A stretch of DNA of 64,000 nt from Mycolicibacterium flavescens (lineage in GTDB: Bacteria > Actinomycetota > Actinomycetes > Mycobacteriales > Mycobacteriaceae). Location of the stretch: assembly GCA_900637135.1 (NCBI GenBank), contig LR134353.1, positions 4,092,001-4,156,000 on the forward strand, written 5' to 3'. Numbering within the stretch: position 1 is the first letter of the stretch; each line of letters starts with the position of its first letter. Below the pieces are notes generated by a model that was not told the origin of the DNA, did no database searches, and was given only the letters and a program-made list of their open reading frames with translations. The translations under genes and the position numbers were made by a program. This document shows, one piece after another, positions 8,887 through 16,943 of this stretch.

Positions 8887-10025
8887 CGCGCTGCGGGCAC
8901 CGGCGCTGTTTTCACGGGCCGCACCGCAAGCGCACACAGGCCGACCGCGGCGATCGCCAGGAACGCGGCCCGTCCACCGGCCAGGTCGATGAGCGCACCG
9001 GCCACGGGCGCCCCCAGGGCTTGTCCGGCCGCGAGCGTGAAGAACGACAGGCCGACCCCGGATGAGGTGCTGTCGGGATAGAGGCGGGCGCTCCACAGCA
9101 GGGCCAAACCCGTCAACGCGATGTAGGCCCCGCCGAACAGCGTGGCGGCCGCGATCATGACGCCGAGGTTCCACGGGGCGGCCGCCAGCAGCGCCGTCGC
9201 CGAGGCCATCGCGACGGTCGCGCCCACCCAGGCCCACTGCAGTCCGATCCGCTGCACCACATCACCGGCGAGCGCCCCGGCGATGCCCGCCGCGCCGATG
9301 ACGATCCACAGCAACGACGAGCGGGTGGCGTCCGCCCCGCCGACGGTGGTGATCAGGTCGCGGCCGAAGGTCCACACCGCGACGCTGCCGACGCCCGTCA
9401 GCAAGGATGCCAGCAGCAAGCCGAAAGTGCCTGTGCGCCAGAGCGGATCGACCCGTTTCGCGGCGCGCTGCGAGTTGGCCGGCACGGCGAGGAACACCCA
9501 GACGGTCACCGCCGCCGAGACCAACGCGTACACCACCCACGCCGCGCGCCAGTGGCTCAGCAACAGCAGCGCGATCGGTGCCGACAGCACCACACCGATG
9601 CCCGTTCCGCCGTTGACCACGGTCTGCGCACGGTCCGCCGTGGCCGGCGGCACGTGTTGGGCGACCGCGGCGGCCAGCGGCGGCGAGACGATGCCGGTGC
9701 TACAGCCGGCGACCAGCACACCTACTGCGAGCACCCACGCCGAGGGCGCGAGCGCGATGATGGAGATCCCCAGCGTGGCAACGACTCCGGCGGTGACCGC
9801 GACCCGTCGCGGGCCGATGCGGTCGGTCAGCAGCAGGCTGGCGGTGATCGCCGCGCAGTAGCCGATGTAGCTGCCCGCACCGATCACGCCGGCGATGGTG
9901 GGGCTCAGGCGGAAGGTCTCGCCGAACACCGGGCCGAACAGTCCGTAGGAGAACCGCCCGAAGCCGTAGCAGCAGGCGATCAGTGCGGTGCCCGCACCGA
10001 CGGGGAGGTAGACGGGTCGCCGCAC
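8883..10025 (-). CDS. MFS transporter
   Basis: A 380-residue protein with about twelve hydrophobic segments in two six-helix halves. The loop 2-3 motif DRIGPRRVAVTAG (near residue 70) and a central loop (RAAKRVDPLW, about 190) are typical of major facilitator permeases in the YbfB/CynX-like or drug-efflux groups. The start is the GTG at 10025, 17 bases downstream of the dnaE2 stop, so it may be read from the dnaE2 transcript and thus be partly SOS-responsive. Substrate cannot be inferred. Confidence 0.82.
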   Translation of the reverse strand: MRRPVYLPVGAGTALIACCYGFGRFSYGLFGPVFGETFRLSPTIAGVIGAGSYIGYCAAITASLLLTDRIGPRRVAVTAGVVATLGISIIALAPSAWVLAVGVLVAGCSTGIVSPPLAAAVAQHVPPATADRAQTVVNGGTGIGVVLSAPIALLLLSHWRAAWVVYALVSAAVTVWVFLAVPANSQRAAKRVDPLWRTGTFGLLLASLLTGVGSVAVWTFGRDLITTVGGADATRSSLLWIVIGAAGIAGALAGDVVQRIGLQWAWVGATVAMASATALLAAAPWNLGVMIAAATLFGGAYIALTGLALLWSARLYPDSTSSGVGLSFFTLAAGQALGAPVAGALIDLAGGRAAFLAIAAVGLCALAVRPVKTAPVPAAR

Positions 10026-10042
10026 CGCTCAACCGTAGCGGG

Positions 10043-13000
10043 CTAGCGGAAGTCGCGAGACTTCGAGCCGATCGCCAAGGTGAGCTTGCCCATCCGCTCG
10101 GCGACGACGGTGACGGCGCCGGTCGCGTTCTGCACCTGACCGCGGATCAGCAGTGCCGGAGCCGTTTGCGCCAGCTTGCGGTGTCGCGCCCACACCCCGC
10201 GCGAGCAGATGACGTTGACCATTCCGGTCTCGTCCTCGAGGTTGAGGAAGGTGGCCCCTTGTGCGGTCGCCGGCCGCTGCCGGTGCGTCACCGCCCCGGC
10301 CACCAGCACGCGGGTGCCGTCCGGCACGTCGAGCAGGCTTCCCGCCGGGATGACACCGAGGTCGTCGAGATCTTCTCGGAGGAACTGCGTCGGATAACTG
10401 TCCGGTGAGACACCGGTCGCCCACACGTCGGAGGCAGCCAACTCGAGTTCGGTCATACCCGGCAGCGAGGGAATGTGCGACGAGGCGCCCACACCCGGCA
10501 GCCGGTCGGCTCGTTGGCTGGCGGCCGCGCCCGCCGCCCACAACCCTTCGCGTCGGGCGATGTCGAAGCAGCTCAGGGCCCCGGCGGTGGCCAGCGCCTC
10601 GGTCTGCGGCACGGACAGCTGCACTCGCTGCGTCAGATCCAACAGGGAAGTGAACGCGCCGTTGGTCTTTCGCTCCTCGACGAGCTGCTCGGCCAGTTCG
10701 TCGCCGATGTGCCGAACCGCCCCCAGGCCCAATCTGACCGCGTTCCCGGCGTCTTCCAAAGTCGCGTGCGCCAGGCTGGCGTTGACGTCCGGTCCGCGCA
10801 CGGTGACACCGTGCCGGCGGGCGTCGGCCACCAGGGTCTGCGGTGAGTAGAAGCCCATTGGCTGCGCGCGCAGCAGCGCGGCGCAGAACGCGGCGGGGTG
10901 ATGCAGTTTGAACCACGAGGAGTAAAACACCAGCGACGCGAAGCTGAGCGAATGACTTTCGGGGAAACCGAAGTTCGCGAAGGCCTCCAGTTTCTCGTAG
11001 ATGCGGTCGGCGACTTCGCCGGTGATGCCGTGGCGCTGGCGCATACCGTCGTAGAACCTGCTCCGCAGTCGGCGCATCCGTTCGGTCGACCGCTTGGATC
11101 CCATCGCGCGGCGCAGCTGGTCGGACTCGGCGGCGGTGAAACCCGCGCAGTCCACCGCCAGCTGCATGAGCTGTTCCTGGAACAGCGGCACCCCCAGCGT
11201 CTTGTGCAACGCCGGCTCCATCGACGGGTGGTCGTAGGTGACGGGCTCTTCGCCGTTGCGACGCTTGATGTACGGATGCACCGACCCGCCCTGGATGGGA
11301 CCGGGCCGGATCAGCGCCACCTCGACGACCAGGTCGTAGAACACGCGAGGCTTGAGCCGCGGCAGGGTGGCCATCTGGGCGCGCGACTCCACCTGGAACA
11401 CCCCGACGGAGTCCGCTTTCTGCAGCATCTCGTACACGGCGGGCTCGGACAGGTCCAGTTTCGCCAGGTCGACGTCGATACCCTTGTGCTCGCGCACCAG
11501 GTCGATGCAATAGTGCAGCGCCGAGAGCATGCCGAGGCCAAGCATGTCGAACTTCACCAAACCTATTGCCGCGCAATCGTCTTTGTCCCACTGCAGGACG
11601 CTGCGGTTCTCCATCCGCGCCCATTCGACCGGGCACACGTCGGCGATGGGCCGATCGCAGATGACCATGCCGCCGGAGTGGATGCCCATGTGGCGGGGCA
11701 GGTTGGAGATCTGCTTGGCCAGATCGATGACCTGCTCGGGAATGTCTTCAGTGTGCGGCGCCTCGGCGAGGTTGCCCCACTGGCCGAGCTGCTTGCTCCA
11801 GGCGTCCTGCTGACCTTGCGAGAAGCCCAGTGCGCGGGCCATGTCGCGTACCGCGCTGCGACCCCGGTAGGTGATGACGTTGGCGACCTGCGCGGCGTAG
11901 TCGCGGCCGTAGCGGTCGTAGACGTACTGAATAGCCTTCTCCCGCAGGTCCGATTCGATATCGATGTCGATGTCGGGTGGGCCGTCGCGCGCCGGGGACA
12001 GGAAGCGTTCGAACAGCAATTCGTTGGCGACCGGGTCCACGTTGGTGACGCCGAGCGCGTAGCAGACCGCGGAATTGGCCGCCGATCCCCTGCCCTGGGC
12101 CAGGATGCCGTTCTCCCTGCAGAACCGGGTGATGTCGTGGACCACCAGGAAGTACCCGGGAAAGGTCAGCTGCTCAATGACTTTCAGCTCATGTTCGATC
12201 TGCGCGTATGCGCGCGGCGCCCGTTGCGGTGGGCCGTATCTCCGGTGCGCGCCCTCCATCACCAGATGACGCAGCCAGCTGTCCTCGGTGTGGCCGTCGG
12301 GGACGTCGAACGGCGGTAACTGCGGTGCGATCAGCGCAAGTCCGAACGCGCACTGCTCACCGAGGTCGGCCGCGGCCGTCACCACCTCAGGCCGGTCGGC
12401 GAACAGCCGGGCCATCTCCTCACCCGACCGCAGATGCGAACCGCCCAGCGGGGCAAGGTAACCGGCGGCCTCGTCCATCGAATGCCGGGCGCGGATCGCC
12501 CCCATCGCCATGGCCAGCCGACCCCGTGACGGTTCGGCGAAATGTGCGGCGGTGGTGGCGACCACGCTCAGACCGAACCGGGGCGCGAGCTCGGCGAGGG
12601 CGGCGTTGCGTTCGTCGTCGCAGGGGTGCCCGTGGTGGGTGAGCTCGACGCTGACCCGGTCGCGGCCGAAGCGGTCAACCAGGTCAGCCAGCGCGGTGGC
12701 GGCGGCCTGCGGACCGCCTTTTGAAAGCGCCTGTCGGACATGTCCTTTACGGCAGCCGGTGAGGATGTGCCAGTGTCCGCCTGCGGCCTCGGTCAGCGCG
12801 TCGTAGTCGTAGTGCAGCTTGCCCTTCTCACCGCCGGCCAGGTGCGCCTTGGCGAGTTCGCGTGACAACCGCCGGTAGCCCTCGGGACCGCGCGCGAGCA
12901 CCAGCAAGTGCGGGCCGGGCGGATCGGGGTCTTCGGTCCGGTTGCCCCCGCCGAGGGACAGTTCGGCGCCGAAGACCGTCGACATCTCCAGTTCTCTGGC

Positions 13001-13339
13001 GGCTTCGGCGAAGCGCACCACGCCGTAGAGGCCGTCGTGGTCGGTCAGCGCGATCGCCCGCAGGTCCAGTCGGGCCGCCTCCTCGACCAGTTCCTCCGGC
13101 GTGCTGGCGCCGTCGAGGAAGCTGTAAGCCGAATGCGCGTGCAGTTCGGCGTAGGGAACCGTCGACGTGGGTCGCTCGACGTCGAGTGGCTGGTACTCCC
13201 CTCGCCTACTGGACCAGGCCGGGCTGTCGCCGCCGTCGCCGATCTGCTCGTCGATGGGCCAAGCGCCGGCGCGACGCGGTTTGCCGTTGAGCACCCGCTC
13301 CATCTCCACCCAGCTCGGCGGTCCGGTATGCCAGCCCAT
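10043..13339 (-). CDS. dnaE2: Error-prone DNA polymerase DnaE2
   Basis: A 1098-residue C-family polymerase, counterpart of Rv3370c. A PHP domain (AELHAHSAYSFLDGAS, about 65-82) is followed by the polymerase core with catalytic Asp residues in PDIDIDIES (about 455), then FANFGFPESHSLSFA and a C-terminal OB-fold (VLVAGAVTHRQRP). Shorter than replicative DnaE1 and with the DnaE2-type N-terminus. In mycobacteria DnaE2 does translesion synthesis and damage-induced mutagenesis together with ImuA' and ImuB, which are also in this window. A perfect LexA box lies 13-28 bases upstream of its ATG, so it is almost certainly SOS-controlled. Confidence 0.96.
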   Translation of the reverse strand: MGWHTGPPSWVEMERVLNGKPRRAGAWPIDEQIGDGGDSPAWSSRRGEYQPLDVERPTSTVPYAELHAHSAYSFLDGASTPEELVEEAARLDLRAIALTDHDGLYGVVRFAEAARELEMSTVFGAELSLGGGNRTEDPDPPGPHLLVLARGPEGYRRLSRELAKAHLAGGEKGKLHYDYDALTEAAGGHWHILTGCRKGHVRQALSKGGPQAAATALADLVDRFGRDRVSVELTHHGHPCDDERNAALAELAPRFGLSVVATTAAHFAEPSRGRLAMAMGAIRARHSMDEAAGYLAPLGGSHLRSGEEMARLFADRPEVVTAAADLGEQCAFGLALIAPQLPPFDVPDGHTEDSWLRHLVMEGAHRRYGPPQRAPRAYAQIEHELKVIEQLTFPGYFLVVHDITRFCRENGILAQGRGSAANSAVCYALGVTNVDPVANELLFERFLSPARDGPPDIDIDIESDLREKAIQYVYDRYGRDYAAQVANVITYRGRSAVRDMARALGFSQGQQDAWSKQLGQWGNLAEAPHTEDIPEQVIDLAKQISNLPRHMGIHSGGMVICDRPIADVCPVEWARMENRSVLQWDKDDCAAIGLVKFDMLGLGMLSALHYCIDLVREHKGIDVDLAKLDLSEPAVYEMLQKADSVGVFQVESRAQMATLPRLKPRVFYDLVVEVALIRPGPIQGGSVHPYIKRRNGEEPVTYDHPSMEPALHKTLGVPLFQEQLMQLAVDCAGFTAAESDQLRRAMGSKRSTERMRRLRSRFYDGMRQRHGITGEVADRIYEKLEAFANFGFPESHSLSFASLVFYSSWFKLHHPAAFCAALLRAQPMGFYSPQTLVADARRHGVTVRGPDVNASLAHATLEDAGNAVRLGLGAVRHIGDELAEQLVEERKTNGAFTSLLDLTQRVQLSVPQTEALATAGALSCFDIARREGLWAAGAAASQRADRLPGVGASSHIPSLPGMTELELAASDVWATGVSPDSYPTQFLREDLDDLGVIPAGSLLDVPDGTRVLVAGAVTHRQRPATAQGATFLNLEDETGMVNVICSRGVWARHRKLAQTAPALLIRGQVQNATGAVTVVAERMGKLTLAIGSKSRDFR

Positions 13340-13351
13340 GGTTGCAGTGTA

Positions 13352-13367
13352 TCGAACTTGTGTTCGA
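13352..13367 (-). promoter_or_regulatory. LexA/SOS box upstream of dnaE2
   Basis: TCGAACTTGTGTTCGA is a perfect match to the mycobacterial SOS consensus TCGAAC-N4-GTTCGA. It sits 13 bases before the dnaE2 ATG, where bound LexA would block promoter or early transcription. Confidence 0.95.
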
Positions 13368-13582
13368 ACAGCTGCCTTCGTTCGATACCGCGTTGACTCA
13401 TCAGAAATGCGCGCGTACGCCTAGCGGATCGGGTTGACGTTGGCGCAGCGCGCCCGGTTACGTGAGGCAACGAATCCACCTACGCGCAAGTCTTGCGAGC
13501 GCGCGTTATCCCCAAGACCAGATTCATCCACAGGTTGGGCGACGGAGTGCGCCGGCGGCCGATCCGCGTCTGCCCCCGTGGC

Positions 13583-13588
13583 TAAATT
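13583..13588 (+). promoter_or_regulatory. -10 element, likely leaderless start of the DUF222 gene
   Basis: TAAATT lies seven bases before ATG 13596. It abuts the degenerate LexA-like site, which would cover the transcription start. Confidence 0.5.
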
Positions 13589-13603
13589 CGCTAGTATGTT
13601 CGA
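13588..13603 (+). promoter_or_regulatory. Possible degenerate LexA box over the DUF222 start codon
   Basis: TCGCTAGTATGTTCGA has an intact right half-site (GTTCGA) with correct N4 spacing, but only TCG of the left half, so 9 of 12 half-site bases match. The ATG lies inside the site. SOS boxes overlapping the start are known for 13E12-repeat genes of M. tuberculosis. Confidence 0.45.
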
Positions 13604-15080
13604 ACAGCTGGTCCAAGCGGCCGACGGCACTAGCGGTGCCGGAGCGGCCGGTGCGTGGGCGCGCATCGAGAACGCCGCCTGCGCGCGCCGGCTCTCGGCG
13701 GCGGCCGATGTGTTGGATCGGATGTACGCCGCCGACGGCTCGGCCGAGCGCGACCAATGGATCCTGGACAACTACGCTGCCGTCGCCGCCGAGATCGCCC
13801 CAACCCAGCATCTGTCGCTGGGATTAGCCGCGTCCCAGCTGGCGATCGCGGTCGCCCTGCGTGACCGCTTCCCCGGCGTCAACGCGGTGTTCATGACCGG
13901 CGCCATCTCGTACCGCGAGGTCGCCGCAATCGTGTCGCGTACCCGTTTGGTCCAAGACGGCGACGCGCTGGCTGGAGTCGACGCCGCAATCGCCGGGAAC
14001 GTCGAGGAGTGGACGACGCTGTCGTTGATGAAGTTGCACACCAAGATCGACTACTGGGTCGACCGCTTCGATCCCGCTGCGGTGCGCCGCGCCGAAAACA
14101 GCTCGCGCAGCCGCTACGTCGACGTCAGGGACAGCGGCAACGGCACGGGTGTTGCCTACATCGAGGCGACGGTTTACGCCCACGACGGCGAGTTGATCGA
14201 CCAACGCCTCGATGCTTTCGCCGCGACGGTGTGCGAAAACGATCCCCGCACTCAAGAGCAGCGCCGCGGCGACGCTCTGGCCGCGGCGGTCAGCGGCGCC
14301 AAAGCGCTGCCGTGTGCGTGCGGTTCGAACGAGTGCCCCGCCGCGGGTCTCACAGCCAGCAATGTGGTGGTGCACGTCGTGGCGAGCGAGGACACGCTAA
14401 ATGATGAGACCCCAGCCGAATTGGACGGGGATAAGCCAGTCGAGGCGGTCGAGCCCGACGATCCCACGCTGCTCGGTCCTGCCGCGACGGGGCCGGGCTA
14501 CGTGATGGGTCGCCGACTGGTGCCGGCACCGATCGTGGCCGCCAAGCTGGCCGTCGCCAGGCGTCGACCCGTGAGACATCCCGGGGATGCGCCTCCGGAG
14601 AAGCGGCGTATTCCCTCGGCGGCACTGGCATGGTTCGTCCGCTGCCGCGATCTAACCTGTCGTTTCCCGAACTGCGACAAGCCGGCCACCCAGTGCGACA
14701 TCGACCACACCATCCCCCATCCACGGGGTGCCACACAGGCGTCAAACCTCAAATGCCTGTGCCGAACTCATCATCTCTGTAAGACGTTCCTAGGATGGCG
14801 GGACCGACAGCATCCGGACGGCACCGTGGATTGGCTCTCACCCACCGGGCAGAAGTACACGACCCATCCCGGCAGCAGGCTGCTGTTCCCGTCGCTGTGC
14901 CGGCCGACCGCCCCCGCGGTCGTCGACCCCAGCGTCGACCTACTCGACGACGCGGTTCGGTGCTTGAAGATGCCCCGCCGCAAGCGAACCCGCGAGCAGA
15001 GCCGCATTGCGGCCATCGAAGCGGAGCGTCAGCGCAACCAGCCCTACGCCGACGAGCGCAACAAGCCACCACCGTTCTAG
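13596..15080 (+). CDS. DUF222 / HNH endonuclease domain protein (13E12 repeat family)
   Basis: A 494-residue protein with an N-terminal helical DUF222 region and a C-terminal HNH nuclease motif (CRFPNCDKPATQCDIDHT then HPRGATQASNLKCLCRTHH, about 355-395). The zinc-binding Cys pairs and catalytic DIDH/HH are intact. This is the 13E12/REP13E12 family, multi-copy in mycobacteria and tied to phage attachment or mobile segments. ATG 13596 is used because homology starts with MFEQL and a -10 hexamer sits just upstream. It converges with the stress-protein gene, overlapping by four bases. Target and biological role are unknown. Confidence 0.88.
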   Translation: MFEQLVQAADGTSGAGAAGAWARIENAACARRLSAAADVLDRMYAADGSAERDQWILDNYAAVAAEIAPTQHLSLGLAASQLAIAVALRDRFPGVNAVFMTGAISYREVAAIVSRTRLVQDGDALAGVDAAIAGNVEEWTTLSLMKLHTKIDYWVDRFDPAAVRRAENSSRSRYVDVRDSGNGTGVAYIEATVYAHDGELIDQRLDAFAATVCENDPRTQEQRRGDALAAAVSGAKALPCACGSNECPAAGLTASNVVVHVVASEDTLNDETPAELDGDKPVEAVEPDDPTLLGPAATGPGYVMGRRLVPAPIVAAKLAVARRRPVRHPGDAPPEKRRIPSAALAWFVRCRDLTCRFPNCDKPATQCDIDHTIPHPRGATQASNLKCLCRTHHLCKTFLGWRDRQHPDGTVDWLSPTGQKYTTHPGSRLLFPSLCRPTAPAVVDPSVDLLDDAVRCLKMPRRKRTREQSRIAAIEAERQRNQPYADERNKPPPF

Positions 15081-15961
15081 GGCAAGTCGTCGGGGCCGAG
15101 TTGTTCACGCGGCACCACCACCATGGGGACATCGAGCACCCGCAACATCTTGGCTGCCTTCGATCCGAGGAACAGTCGCCGTGGCGCGCTGAGCCGGCTC
15201 GACCCGACCATGATCAGGTCTCCGTCTTGCCAGTCCAGCTTGCCAACCGCCTCCTCGATCGTCCGACCTTCTACGATCATCGAGGTCACCGGGAAATCCT
15301 GCGGCAGCTCGGATTTCGCCAACTCAAGGACGTGGCGCGCATGAGCGAGACCATGCTCCCGTACCGCGTCACCGTCACCGCGCAGCGTCCCGAACGTGGG
15401 GTCCAGGGCCACCAGGGAAACCAGACGCAGCGGCGCGCCCGCCACCCGACTGTATTGAACAGCGATGTCCAACAACACATCTGCGCCTTCGCGCTCGCCA
15501 ATCGCACATGTCACTTCGCGTGTGCGGTCGACGGGCGAATGCCTCGTACCCCGGGGTGCCACGGCCACCGGTAGCGGAGCCGAGTGCAACAGCGCGTTGA
15601 CCGTCGATCCCAGGGAGTAGCTGGCGACGAGGCCACCCGATCCGCCGACGACGATCATGTCGGCCTCGACGCGCGCCGCTTCCTGGATCAGCGCATCAGC
15701 GGGCGAGTCGTCGACGCGGACGTGGCTGCGCACGATGATGTCGTCGGGCACCGAGGCGCGAGCCTCCTCCAACCACTGTTCGGCCTGCGCGACGAGGTGC
15801 TTCTCGAAGTCGCCGACCGGCTTGATCGACGGCGTCACCCGGTCCGGCGGCAGCACCATGCACAGGTCGAGGTCGGCGCCGAGCGTTCGGGCGAACCGCA
15901 CGCCGAGCGCCAGCGCATCCGCGCCGCCGGGCGTGGCCAGATATCCAACGACGAGCCTCAT
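15077..15961 (-). CDS. Tandem universal stress protein (two Usp domains)
   Basis: A 294-residue protein made of two UspA domains (about 1-140 and 150-285). Domain 1 has an ATP-binding loop MIVVGGSGGLVASYSLGST; domain 2 has MVGSSRLSAPRRLFLGS, where one loop Gly is replaced by Arg. Tandem Usp proteins are common in mycobacteria, several under DosR control; I see no clear DosR site here. It probably binds ATP and acts in stress or dormancy adaptation; the partner is unknown. Confidence 0.88.
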   Translation of the reverse strand: MRLVVGYLATPGGADALALGVRFARTLGADLDLCMVLPPDRVTPSIKPVGDFEKHLVAQAEQWLEEARASVPDDIIVRSHVRVDDSPADALIQEAARVEADMIVVGGSGGLVASYSLGSTVNALLHSAPLPVAVAPRGTRHSPVDRTREVTCAIGEREGADVLLDIAVQYSRVAGAPLRLVSLVALDPTFGTLRGDGDAVREHGLAHARHVLELAKSELPQDFPVTSMIVEGRTIEEAVGKLDWQDGDLIMVGSSRLSAPRRLFLGSKAAKMLRVLDVPMVVVPREQLGPDDLP

Positions 15962-16018
15962 GGTCGGTCATCCTTTCAATCTGAAGCGGCGCACGCCCGT
16001 GGATCGACCAAATGCGCG

Positions 16019-16888
16019 TCAGTCGCGATACTCGGCAGCACCGTCCTCGAGAACGAGCCGCGAGTTCGACCCGTCGGGTTCGGCCGCCTCCGTGCGGAAC
16101 ACCGCGCGACCAGCCTCGGTCCGCCAGATCGAGGTGGTCAGCGTCTCCCCCGGGAACACCGGCGAAGTGAACCGGGCGTCGATCGCGCTGACCTTCGTCG
16201 CGTCGCCGCCACCGAGTTCAGCGACCAGCGCCCGACCCGCCACGCCGTAGCTGCACAGTCCGTGCAGGATCGGCTTCGGGAACCCGGCGAGTTCCCGCGC
16301 AAACCACGGATCGCTGTGCAGCGGGTTGCGATCACCCGACAACCTGTAGATCAACGCTTGATCTTCGCGCGTGGGCAAGGCAATTCGTGCGTCGGGCTCG
16401 CGGTCGGGTATCTCCGGAGCGGCGGGCCGCTGCCCCGGTTGCCCACCGAAGCCGCCCTCACCGCGGATGACGGCGGTGGTGAAGGTCTCAGCGACGACGT
16501 TCGACGTGTCGGGGTCGGTACCCGTCGCCTTGAGCATGACGATCCCGTTCTTGCCCTCACCCTTGTCCTGGATGTCGGCGACCTCGGCTACGACGCTGAG
16601 CTTGCCCGCCGGTTTCAGCGGTTCGTGCAGCCGGATCCCCTGCGACCCGTGCAGCAGCATCGCGAAGTTGAACGAGCCGACCAGGCCGACCGCCGCGAAC
16701 GGCAGGCAGGCGATCACCGCATAGGTCGGCAGCACCTGTTGTTCGATGCCGTGACTGTTCTCGGTGGTGAATGCCAGATCAGCGGTGCCCGCGCCGACGC
16801 CCAGCGCGTACAGCAACGTGTCGCGGTCGGTCCATTCGAACAGATGCGGGTCGGTCTTGGCGCCGATGGCGTTGGGGTCGAGAGGCAT
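16019..16888 (-). CDS. htdY: HtdY-type (R)-3-hydroxyacyl dehydratase / enoyl-CoA hydratase 2
   Basis: A 289-residue double-hotdog MaoC-family hydratase, counterpart of Rv3389c (290 aa). The hydratase-2 motif SGDRNPLHSDPWFA (about 181-195) holds the catalytic Asp and His. The N-terminal hotdog contains the FTTENSHG and VLPTYAV blocks of the family. HtdY hydrates or dehydrates 2-enoyl/3-hydroxyacyl thioesters in fatty-acid metabolism. ATG 16888 is chosen because alignment with the homologue begins there (MPLDPNAIGAK); the frame extends 19 codons further to 16945 but would overlap the acrA1 start. Confidence 0.92.
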   Translation of the reverse strand: MPLDPNAIGAKTDPHLFEWTDRDTLLYALGVGAGTADLAFTTENSHGIEQQVLPTYAVIACLPFAAVGLVGSFNFAMLLHGSQGIRLHEPLKPAGKLSVVAEVADIQDKGEGKNGIVMLKATGTDPDTSNVVAETFTTAVIRGEGGFGGQPGQRPAAPEIPDREPDARIALPTREDQALIYRLSGDRNPLHSDPWFARELAGFPKPILHGLCSYGVAGRALVAELGGGDATKVSAIDARFTSPVFPGETLTTSIWRTEAGRAVFRTEAAEPDGSNSRLVLEDGAAEYRD

Positions 16889-16943
16889 ACCTCGAACGAT
16901 ATCCGCATTGACGTCTCGCCCGCGGGGGTCCACGATTGCTCGC

